From assembly GCA_964496205.1 (NCBI GenBank), contig CAZBXV010000035.1:1-22646 (forward strand): DNA of 22,646 bases. The letters are read 5' to 3'. This stretch comes from CAYLHS01 sp964496205 (GTDB lineage Bacteria > Actinomycetota > Acidimicrobiia > Spongiisociales > UBA4744). The notes below the pieces were generated by a model. That model had not been told where the DNA came from. It made no database searches and was given only the letters and a program-made list of their open reading frames with translations. Numbering within the stretch: position 1 is the first letter of the stretch; every line of letters begins with the position of its first letter. Positions 17,065 to 22,646 of the stretch are shown one piece after another. The translations under genes and the position numbers were made by a program.

Positions 17065-18631
17065 GGAGCTCTCCGACCTGGAGGGGCTTGCCGATCACCT
17101 TGTCGATGCCGGCGCGTGCAAGACTGTTCTCCATTTCCTCGGTCCGCTTCGATGCCATCGCGACGACGGCGGTCCGGAGTCCTTCGACATCGTGTCTTCG
17201 AACGGCGGAGGCGATCTCCGAGGTGTCGGTGATGTGCGTGTCGAGGAGGACGGCGTCGAAACGATGCTCCTTGGCCAGCGCGAGAGCTTCACCGCCGGAC
17301 CTGGCGGTGTCAACGCGGTGGCCGCGGCGTTCGAGGAGCCGGCGGGCGATCATCCGATTGGTCGGGCTGTCATCGACCACCAGCAGGCTCAGATGGTTCC
17401 TACGCTCGCGTAGCCAGTGCTTGGTGACCAGCATGGCGAGATCGACCGGGGACGGTCCGGCGAGCACTGCTCGTATCGCACCTTCAAGTTCCCCGTCGTC
17501 GAGCGGGAAGGTGAGATAGCCCCCGATGTTGAGATCGAGGCACCGCTTGGCGTCACCACGTTGGCCGATCGGAGTTGCCACGACGAGGTGCATCTGTTCC
17601 ATCGCGGGTCGGCGGCGGAGGTCCGCCGCGAAATCGAGGGCGTCGTCTTCGAGGGCGATCAACGTCAACGCGTAGGGGTGGTCGGCTGCCGACGCCGTGG
17701 AAAGTGCAACTCCGGCCTCGGATCGCGACTCGACGGCCACAGGCGACAGACCGATTCGTTCGGCAACGTCGAGGTATCGCTCTCGAGCGAATCTGCCGCT
17801 GGCCACGATGAGTATGGGAAGTCCTTCGAGCTCCGGCCGTTCGGAGGGAACCCTCTGTACGACGCCGTGATCGATCCCCAGGGGAATCATGACGTGGAAT
17901 ACCGATCCCTTTCCGACTTCGCTTTCGGCCCAGATCCGTCCACCCATCAGACCAACGAGCTGGCGGCAGATCGACAGTCCGAGACCGGTCCCTGCGCGGC
18001 GGATCGCATCACCCCCGGCCTGCTCGAACGCCTCGAAGATGGTTCCCAGTTCCTCTTGGGGAATGCCTGGACCGGTGTCGGCCACCGATGCTTCGAGGAC
18101 GATGTCGTCTCCCACCCGTTCTCCCAGGGATACCGACACCGCGACGCTGCCTACGTCCGTGTACTTCATCGCGTTCGAGATCAGATTGAGAAGGATCTGG
18201 CGGACCCGGCCGGGGTCACCCTTCACATTGAAGGGAACGTTCTCGTCGACGTCCATTTCGAACGAGATGCCGCGTTCGGCCGCCTGCGCCTTGGAAAGCG
18301 AGGTGAGGTCGGCGAGGAGATCCCTGAGACCAAACGACTCGGCGGCGATCTCGAGCTTGCCAGACTCGATCTTCGACACATCCAGGAGGTCATTGACCAA
18401 CGTGAGAAGCGCGTCTGCCGACGAGGCCGAAAGCTCGAGGTATTCGCGCTGATCCGGGGTGAGCTTCGTGTCGAGTGCGAGTTGTGTCATCCCGATGATG
18501 CCGGCGAGCTGCGTGCGAATTTCGTGGCTGACGTCGGCAAGGAAGCGCGACTTCGCCCGATCGGCACGTCGTGCCGCCTCGAGCTGTGCCTCGATGTGAG
18601 GCTGCTTCGTCATCGATGTCACTTCTTGCAC
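17015..18631 (-). CDS. Soluble hybrid histidine kinase with two receiver-like domains
   Basis: This 538-residue signalling protein counts from GTG 18631, chosen because GAAGGGAG lies five to twelve bases upstream; ATG 18613 is the alternative. After a short coiled-coil-like leader of about 25 residues comes HisKA, VSHEIRTQLAGIIG with phospho-acceptor H36 (the usual proline after RT is glutamine). HATPase_c then shows N153 (LLNLISNAMKY), DTGPGIP and GTGLGLS (214-220). Residues 270-390 look like a degenerate receiver: the acceptor aspartate region reads LIALEDD and the conserved lysine is phenylalanine (LTFPL, F375). A complete receiver follows, with D420-D421, acceptor D464 and K515 in GKPL. 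There is no PAS, GAF or membrane segment, so the stimulus must come from partners or from the pseudo-receiver. No response regulator lies beside it. Confidence 0.9.
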   Translation of the reverse strand: MQEVTSMTKQPHIEAQLEAARRADRAKSRFLADVSHEIRTQLAGIIGMTQLALDTKLTPDQREYLELSASSADALLTLVNDLLDVSKIESGKLEIAAESFGLRDLLADLTSLSKAQAAERGISFEMDVDENVPFNVKGDPGRVRQILLNLISNAMKYTDVGSVAVSVSLGERVGDDIVLEASVADTGPGIPQEELGTIFEAFEQAGGDAIRRAGTGLGLSICRQLVGLMGGRIWAESEVGKGSVFHVMIPLGIDHGVVQRVPSERPELEGLPILIVASGRFARERYLDVAERIGLSPVAVESRSEAGVALSTASAADHPYALTLIALEDDALDFAADLRRRPAMEQMHLVVATPIGQRGDAKRCLDLNIGGYLTFPLDDGELEGAIRAVLAGPSPVDLAMLVTKHWLRERRNHLSLLVVDDSPTNRMIARRLLERRGHRVDTARSGGEALALAKEHRFDAVLLDTHITDTSEIASAVRRHDVEGLRTAVVAMASKRTEEMENSLARAGIDKVIGKPLQVGELLRTIEANVGTMGPPHS

Positions 18632-18740
18632 GTTTCTCCCTTCGGTTGTCCCGACACAACCTGTATCGACACCGACGGCCCCTGAATTGAGTCCTTCGAA
18701 GCCGCCGTGACCACCGGTTGCTGCGTACAATCCTCTATCG
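18632..18740. other. Divergent intergenic region with tRNA promoter box
   Basis: This holds the kinase ribosome-binding site (GAAGGGAG on the minus strand, plus 18636-18643) and, for the tRNA, TACAAT at 18726-18731, a good -10 box nine bases before the mature 5' end. No -35 box at normal spacing was recognised. Confidence 0.45.
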
Positions 18741-18814
18741 GGGCCCGTAGCTCAGCTGGTCAGAGCAGCGGACTCATAATCCGTCGGTCGCAGGTTCGAG
18801 CCCTGCCGGGCCCA
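18741..18814 (+). tRNA. tRNA with CAT anticodon, tRNA-Ile2 (lysidine type) or elongator tRNA-Met
   Basis: The 74-base cloverleaf folds fully. Acceptor stem GGGCCCG (18741-18747) pairs with CGGGCCC (18807-18813); the D stem is GCTC/GAGC; the anticodon stem GCGGA/TCCGT (last pair G-T) has loop CTCATAA with CAT at 18775-18777; the T arm is GCAGG-TTCGAGC-CCTGC. The discriminator base is A and CCA is not encoded. The paired G1-C72 rules out an initiator tRNA. The G-T pair closing the anticodon stem and the short variable loop resemble Ile2 species modified by TilS, but Met cannot be excluded by eye. Confidence 0.93.
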
Positions 18815-19036
18815 CCGCTAGCACCAATTGCCACTTCGCAGAACCTGTCAAGATCTGACGCACATATGTGACTTGTCGATGTCCGTATGTGAACACACTC
18901 TGTTGACGCCTTTCTGAACCAGCCCAATCAGTCGGACGAGGCCGAATAGCCTTTCTCTGCTCCCGCTGCGACACCGACGACCTTCGGAATGGCTCTCAGC
19001 CCCTCCAGGGTCAGGGTGATTACGCGTCCACCCAGG
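18815..19036. other. Gene-free stretch after the tRNA, with a palindrome and half-sites
   Basis: These 222 bases contain no gene that I can support. CACATATGTG (18861-18870) is a perfect palindrome. TATGTGA occurs twice, at 18865-18871 and 18886-18892, 21 bases apart, or two helical turns. This could be an operator or simply an AT-richer spacer. I see no tRNA-end direct repeat that would mark an integrated element and no clear terminator for ispD. Confidence 0.4.
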
Positions 19037-19753
19037 TCAGGGCCGCATGTCCCACGTGCCGTTCTGCCAGTGATAGGCCAGATCTTCGGCAATGAAGAGG
19101 TCCTCGACGAATGTGACCTTGACGTTTCTCGGGTCACTCGTGACCACGCGAATCGGAAGGTCGCTGTATCGCTGGACGGTCTCGGCGGTATCGACCCCCT
19201 CGAACCCCTCCTCGCCCGCACGCCGATAGGCATCGAGCAGCGGCATGGCCGAGAATGCTTGGGGCGTCTGCACACGGAGCAGGCTCTCCCCCGCCGGCGA
19301 CACCGTCAGGTCGTCCCCGATGTGATAAAGAGGCTCGTCGGGAACATACCCTGGCACGGCACCACCGACACCCCGAGCCACGGTGAGTATCTCGTGAAGG
19401 AGCGTCCGCGACATGAATGGCCTCGCACCGTCGTGGATCGCCACACAATCGACGTCGCCGCTGACGATTCGATCGGCCAGCGCTCTCAGCCCCTCGTACT
19501 CGCTCGATCGGCGGGTCGGTCCACCGGGCACCACCACGATCGGGGTTGCCGCACCGGCGATGATCCGGTCGGTCTGCTCACGGTCGGACTCTCTGATCAC
19601 GAGCACGATCGTTTCGACCATGTCGCAGTCGTCGAGTGTCTCCAGCGCATAGGACAGCATCGGCCGCCCTCCGATAGGGAGGTAGACCTTGTTGATATCG
19701 GCTCTTGCCCGTGAGCCAGAGCCGCCGGCAAGCAGAATGGCCGCTGTCGACAT
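19037..19753 (-). CDS. ispD: 2-C-methyl-D-erythritol 4-phosphate cytidylyltransferase
   Basis: This 238-residue enzyme of the MEP pathway joins CTP and methylerythritol phosphate to give CDP-ME, on the route to isopentenyl diphosphate. The N-terminal nucleotide-binding segment is AAILLAGGSGSRARADINK (residues 4-22, with catalytic R15 and K22), followed by YLPIGGRPMLSYALETL. The second signature, VDCVAIHDGARPF, is near residues 105-117. ATG 19753 is preferred over an in-frame TTG at 19765 because MSTAAILLAGG is the normal family start. A TATTCT box on the minus strand (plus 19786-19791) would give a leader of about 30 bases. The common actinobacterial partners carD and ispF are not beside it here. 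Confidence 0.94.
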   Translation of the reverse strand: MSTAAILLAGGSGSRARADINKVYLPIGGRPMLSYALETLDDCDMVETIVLVIRESDREQTDRIIAGAATPIVVVPGGPTRRSSEYEGLRALADRIVSGDVDCVAIHDGARPFMSRTLLHEILTVARGVGGAVPGYVPDEPLYHIGDDLTVSPAGESLLRVQTPQAFSAMPLLDAYRRAGEEGFEGVDTAETVQRYSDLPIRVVTSDPRNVKVTFVEDLFIAEDLAYHWQNGTWDMRP

Positions 19754-19784
19754 AGGGGTCCCCAAACACGATCGGCGGGCGTCC

Positions 19785-19791
19785 TAGAATA
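19785..19791. promoter_or_regulatory. Overlapping divergent -10 boxes between ispD and the gene at 19801
   Basis: On the plus strand TAGAAT (19785-19790) is ten bases from ATG 19801. On the minus strand the nearly coincident TATTCT (19791-19786) faces ispD. They share five bases, so only one direction could be bound at a time. No -35 boxes are recognisable. Confidence 0.4.
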
Positions 19792-19800
19792 GCTCGCCAC

Positions 19801-20331
19801 ATGTCGATTCCGCCCGTTGCCAGCCCGCACATGCTGCGTCCTTTCGATCCGCGCCAGCTTGGACTGTGGGCGGATCCATCTGAGCTGATCGTCTACGCGG
19901 TCATGGGGAATCGATACGCGGGACCTACCGTCCTCGTACACACCCCGACGCTGATGCGACGCCTCACCGAGCTGTCCAAGACCGTCAAGACCGCCGTCTT
20001 CCTGGATGAACCGTTCCCGACCCGGACCACCCTGGAACGAGTGGACCAGATGCTCGACCAGTACTCTGCACGAGAGCTCGATGCGCTGGCAGGCTACGTG
20101 GGAGCCACCGAAGCGCTGAAGCGAATCCATGTCGATGAGGTGCTCTCCGGCGTCGACCGATCGACGGTGATCTCGGTGGCGAGTCCACTCATCATCTCGC
20201 GCGAGAAGCTCAAGCAGGCCCTCGAGACGAACAGCGTCTTGCCGACATGGAGCTGTCCCTTCCTTCTGGTCGCGCACGCGGGCGGAAAAGCGGCGGTCTT
20301 CGAGGAGACATTCGAGTCCTCTCGTAGGTAG
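19801..20331 (+). CDS. Hypothetical protein, 176 residues
   Basis: I do not recognise this family. The reading frame has no internal oddities and reads as a globular soluble protein without signal peptide, membrane helix or cysteine cluster (one cysteine only, in PTWSCPF). It starts MSIPPVASPHMLRPFDPRQL, has alternating hydrophobic strands such as LIVYAVMGN, PTVLVHTP and STVISVASPLII, a helix-rich middle (LERVDQMLDQYSARELDALAGYVG), and ends FEETFESSRR. The strand-helix alternation suggests an alpha/beta fold. It is divergent from ispD, with 47 bases between starts and a shared -10 region, but a functional link with isoprenoid synthesis is only a guess. ATG 19801 follows TAGAAT and has no strong ribosome-binding site. 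Confidence 0.65.
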   Translation: MSIPPVASPHMLRPFDPRQLGLWADPSELIVYAVMGNRYAGPTVLVHTPTLMRRLTELSKTVKTAVFLDEPFPTRTTLERVDQMLDQYSARELDALAGYVGATEALKRIHVDEVLSGVDRSTVISVASPLIISREKLKQALETNSVLPTWSCPFLLVAHAGGKAAVFEETFESSRR

Positions 20332-20658
20332 CCTCCGACCGTCGCGAGAGCGCACGAACCAACGACGCCGATAGCCTCTCGCAACGAAGCTTCTCGACAC
20401 CGGCAACGTCCCATGCGCCGAGCTGTTCGAGGAGTCCGTGGGCGAACCGGCGGACACGACGCCACTCCTCGTCTCGCCCCTTCCTCCCCTGCCAACGATG
20501 TGGAGCGAAGGAGACCGGTCGGTTCGCTGTTTCCTCTTTCCGGTCGACATAGTGTGGCTCGAATCGATGAAGGATCACGGCATGTTCACCGAGGGGACCT
20601 GAGCGCCGGGAACCCGACAGAGCCTCGCGTCGTCGAATCGGTGACGAAAGGGAGTTCA
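20332..20658. other. 327-base region, with a possible minus-strand small gene or relic
   Basis: No gene is certain here. On the minus strand the frame entered by GTG 20578 reads MILHRFEPHYVDRKEETANR and continues with protein-like composition (charged, with LLEQLGAWD) to about 20335. It then has no stop until 20210, inside the gene at 19801, where the reading becomes arginine/serine-rich and shadow-like. It may be a small gene that has lost its own stop, a decayed relic, or chance. I do not recognise the sequence. AAAGGGAG at 20647-20654 is the ribosome-binding site of the lipoprotein gene that follows. Confidence 0.35.
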
Positions 20659-22563
20659 ATGCGACGGTTTCTCATCGTGATCGGCGTCACCGCCATGATT
20701 GCCAGCGGCTGCGCAGCAGCAACCGGCACGACCACACCAGGCGTGTTCGGCGCATCGCTGGCTACGTTCAACAACTGCGACGACCTGCTGTCCTACTACA
20801 TCGACCACGCCGTCGATCTCGTCGGGCCCTACGGGCTCCCAGGCTACGGATACGGATACCCCGTCATGTATGGGGTCGCAGAGGATCTGGCAGCACCGGC
20901 GACAACCGTCGCGTCCGCCACCCAGGGTTCGGGCTCGTATTCGGGCACGAACGTCCAGGTCGCAGGTGTAGACGAGGCCGACATCGTGAAGACCGACGGA
21001 TCCCGCATCTTCATGGTCGTGAACGGTGTCCTGCGCATCGCCGTCGTCCAGCCGGACGGCACCGTCGAGATGGCCGGCAGACTCGCCCTCACCAACTGGT
21101 CCCCCGGCCAGATGCTTCTCTCAGGCGACCGACTGTTGCTCATCGGGCCGAGTTGGGGAGACACCCCCATCGCGCTCGGTGGCTTCGTGCCCGGCTATGG
21201 CTACTCCTCCGCCGTCACCCAGATCATGCAGATCGACGTCTCCGACCCCTCCAACCCGAAGGTCGACCAAACCCTCCAACTCGACGGGTCCTACGTGGAC
21301 AGCCGTCTCGTCGAAGGGGTGGCCAGGGTTGCGATCACATCGAATCCTGTCGGGTTCGACTGGGCGTACCCGGAAGGATCGGGCCTTCGGGCAGAACAGA
21401 CCGCGACAGAGAAGAACCGTGCACTCGTGAAGGCGTCGACGCTCGACAACTGGCTCCCCTACTTCGTGTTGACGAACGGCCGCACAGGTCAGACCACCGA
21501 CGGCAGCCTTCTCGACTGCTCGAACGTGATGATCCCCAAGGACTTCTCCGGGCTGAACACCCTTTCCATTCTCACGTTCGACATGAACACCGGAATCGAC
21601 GAGTGGGCGACCGCGGGCGTAGTCGCCTCCGGGAGCACCCTGTACGCGACCGCCGACCACATGTATGTGGCGACGCAACGCTGGGTCGACTGGTCGACAC
21701 TCGACGAAGCGGACGCACGGAGCGAATCGAACGGCTACACCACCCAGATTCACGAGTTCGACACGAGCGACCCGGGCAGCCCCCGGTATCTCGGAACGGG
21801 CGACGTCGACGGGTTCCTCCTCAATCAGTTCTCGATGGACGAGTACAACGGAGTGCTGAGGGTGGCATCAACCACGGCGCCGTCGGGATGGTGGTGGTCG
21901 GACGACTCGCAGAGCCTCGTCACCACCCTCCAATTGGAGAACGGTGAACTGAAGGAGGTCGGCAAGGTCGACGGCCTGGGAGACGGCGAACAGATCTACG
22001 CGGTCCGGTTCATCGACGACCAGGGCTACGTGGTGACGTTCCGCCAGACCGACCCGCTCTACGTGATCGATCTGGCCGACCCGGCATCTCCGAGCATCGC
22101 CGGTGAATTGAAGATCCAGGGCTACTCGGCCTACCTGCATCCTGTCGGTAACGGCCTTCTGCTGGGTGTCGGACAGAACGCGGACGAGGACGGGCGTGTC
22201 AGCGGCACGCAGTTCAGCCTCTTCGACGTGTCGGACCCGACCAACCCGAAGCGAGTCGACCAGCTTGCCATGGACTCGGGCTCATCGGCAGCCGAGTACG
22301 ACCATCACGCGTTCACATACTGGAATGGGCTCGTTCTCGTCCCCTACTACTCGTGGAAAGAGGACGGTTCCCAGAGTGGCGTGCTGGCCGTTCGCGTCGA
22401 TGGTGACTCGCTCACCCTCGAAGGCACGCTCCAAGGCGAGAACAAGGAGCCCGACGCCCTCAGGACACTTGTGATCGGTGACACGATCTACACGATCACC
22501 TACCAGGGCATCGGCATGAACAACCTGGAGACGCTCGAACGCATCGGTTTCGAGTCGTTCTAG
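20659..22563 (+). CDS. Secreted beta-propeller domain lipoprotein
   Basis: This 634-residue protein starts at ATG 20659 with AAAGGGAG just upstream; the frame is open further back but that part has no start with a ribosome-binding site. Residues 1-17 form a signal peptide (MRRFLIVIGVTAMIASG), followed by C18 in a lipobox-like ASGC, so it is likely lipid-anchored outside the membrane. The mature protein carries the conserved entry segment of the Beta_propel family, TNVQVAGVDEADIVKTDGSR, and then repeated blades marked by phrases such as IMQIDVSDPSNPKVDQTLQL, IHEFDTSDPGSPRYLGTGDV, YVIDLADPASPSIAGELKI and LFDVSDPTNPKRVDQL. The family occurs in bacteria and archaea and its function is not established. 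A role at the cell surface is inferred from the signal peptide. TTCTAG at its end is part of the stop-codon repeat. Confidence 0.92.
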   Translation: MRRFLIVIGVTAMIASGCAAATGTTTPGVFGASLATFNNCDDLLSYYIDHAVDLVGPYGLPGYGYGYPVMYGVAEDLAAPATTVASATQGSGSYSGTNVQVAGVDEADIVKTDGSRIFMVVNGVLRIAVVQPDGTVEMAGRLALTNWSPGQMLLSGDRLLLIGPSWGDTPIALGGFVPGYGYSSAVTQIMQIDVSDPSNPKVDQTLQLDGSYVDSRLVEGVARVAITSNPVGFDWAYPEGSGLRAEQTATEKNRALVKASTLDNWLPYFVLTNGRTGQTTDGSLLDCSNVMIPKDFSGLNTLSILTFDMNTGIDEWATAGVVASGSTLYATADHMYVATQRWVDWSTLDEADARSESNGYTTQIHEFDTSDPGSPRYLGTGDVDGFLLNQFSMDEYNGVLRVASTTAPSGWWWSDDSQSLVTTLQLENGELKEVGKVDGLGDGEQIYAVRFIDDQGYVVTFRQTDPLYVIDLADPASPSIAGELKIQGYSAYLHPVGNGLLLGVGQNADEDGRVSGTQFSLFDVSDPTNPKRVDQLAMDSGSSAAEYDHHAFTYWNGLVLVPYYSWKEDGSQSGVLAVRVDGDSLTLEGTLQGENKEPDALRTLVIGDTIYTITYQGIGMNNLETLERIGFESF

Positions 22564-22577
22564 TGGTGTGTCGTCCA
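22558..22577 (+). repeat. Stop-codon repeat, copy 2 (end of the lipoprotein gene)
   Basis: This is identical over 20 bases to the minus-strand sequence at 9022-9003 and placed in the same way, with TTC-TAG as the last codon and stop of the gene. The CTAGTGGT start and the GTCG two bases on also match the left arm of the inverted repeat at 8960-8973. Confidence 0.85.
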
Positions 22578-22646
22578 ATCAATGTCTGGATGTCTGCGAG
22601 GGCACGGCGTCATCTGGCCAGGACGCAGGACGAAGGCGCACCCGCA
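22578..22646. other. Non-coding right edge of the window
   Basis: No gene is supported in these 69 bases. The stretch contains short purine-rich repeats (GGACGCAGGACGAAGG, 22620-22635) and may be the left part of a larger repeat or insertion element that begins at the stop-codon repeat, but it is cut by the window edge. Confidence 0.3.

Noticed and set aside
16368..17519. 383-codon plus-strand frame over the PRTase gene
   Set aside because: Its composition is arginine- and glycine-rich, it covers two real genes in other frames and has no motif.
17417..18685. 422-codon plus-strand open frame
   Set aside because: It is exactly antisense to the histidine kinase gene, whose motifs are clear. 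Long antisense frames are common in high-GC DNA.
18893..18948. Short frame ending in NQPNQSDEAE after the tRNA, possibly a carD C-terminal relic
   Set aside because: Only about 18 codons follow an upstream stop, with no recognisable similarity that I can defend.
19754..19765. TTG start giving IspD four extra residues
   Set aside because: ATG 19753 gives the standard family start; a TTG start lacks a better ribosome-binding site.
1..22646. CRISPR array, prophage, toxin-antitoxin pair, restriction or other defence cassette
   Set aside because: No regularly spaced repeats, phage genes, transposase or paired small toxin genes were seen. The helicase-nuclease pair is best explained as housekeeping AdnAB.

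Overview
The window is about 22.6 kb of high-GC, gene-dense bacterial chromosome. The organism is most likely an uncultured member of the Actinomycetota, perhaps a deep lineage such as the Acidimicrobiia. The reasons are an AdnA/AdnB-type helicase-nuclease pair, a large PlsB, a DUF1023-type hydrolase, many GTG starts, and several genes that look leaderless, with a TAnnnT box six bases before the start codon. The phylum call is an inference from gene content; no rRNA gene or marker tree is available here.

Layout, left to right. (1) A glutamate dehydrogenase gene (minus strand) is divergent from a small DUF488 gene. (2) A translationally coupled adnA-adnB pair encodes a double-strand-break resecting motor-nuclease. 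It is followed, with a stop/start overlap, by a CPBP-type membrane protease gene broken by three frameshifts. (3) A DsbA-fold protein gene converges on dtd (D-aminoacyl-tRNA deacylase) across a 61-base imperfect inverted repeat that includes both stop codons. (4) plsB (glycerol-3-phosphate acyltransferase) is divergent from dtd, and a DUF1023 alpha/beta hydrolase gene follows it. (5) A three-gene ABC exporter operon (ATPase plus two ABC-2 permeases, minus strand) has one-base and four-base overlaps. (6) A phosphoribosyltransferase gene overlaps, tail to tail by 50 bases, a gene for a soluble hybrid histidine kinase. (7) Then come a CAT-anticodon tRNA, ispD (isoprenoid precursor synthesis, minus strand), a divergent gene of unknown function, and a large gene for a secreted beta-propeller lipoprotein. 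The right edge carries a second copy of the repeat found at the end of dtd.

Most of the window is ordinary core metabolism and repair: nitrogen/glutamate balance, end resection, tRNA proofreading, phospholipid and isoprenoid synthesis, and export. I see no CRISPR array, prophage, transposase gene, restriction system or defence island, and I cannot make a convincing case for a wholly new biological system. The observations most worth a second look are the recurring leaderless promoter layout, the short repeat family placed at stop codons, the decayed protease gene coupled to adnB, and the sensorless hybrid kinase with a degenerate internal receiver.
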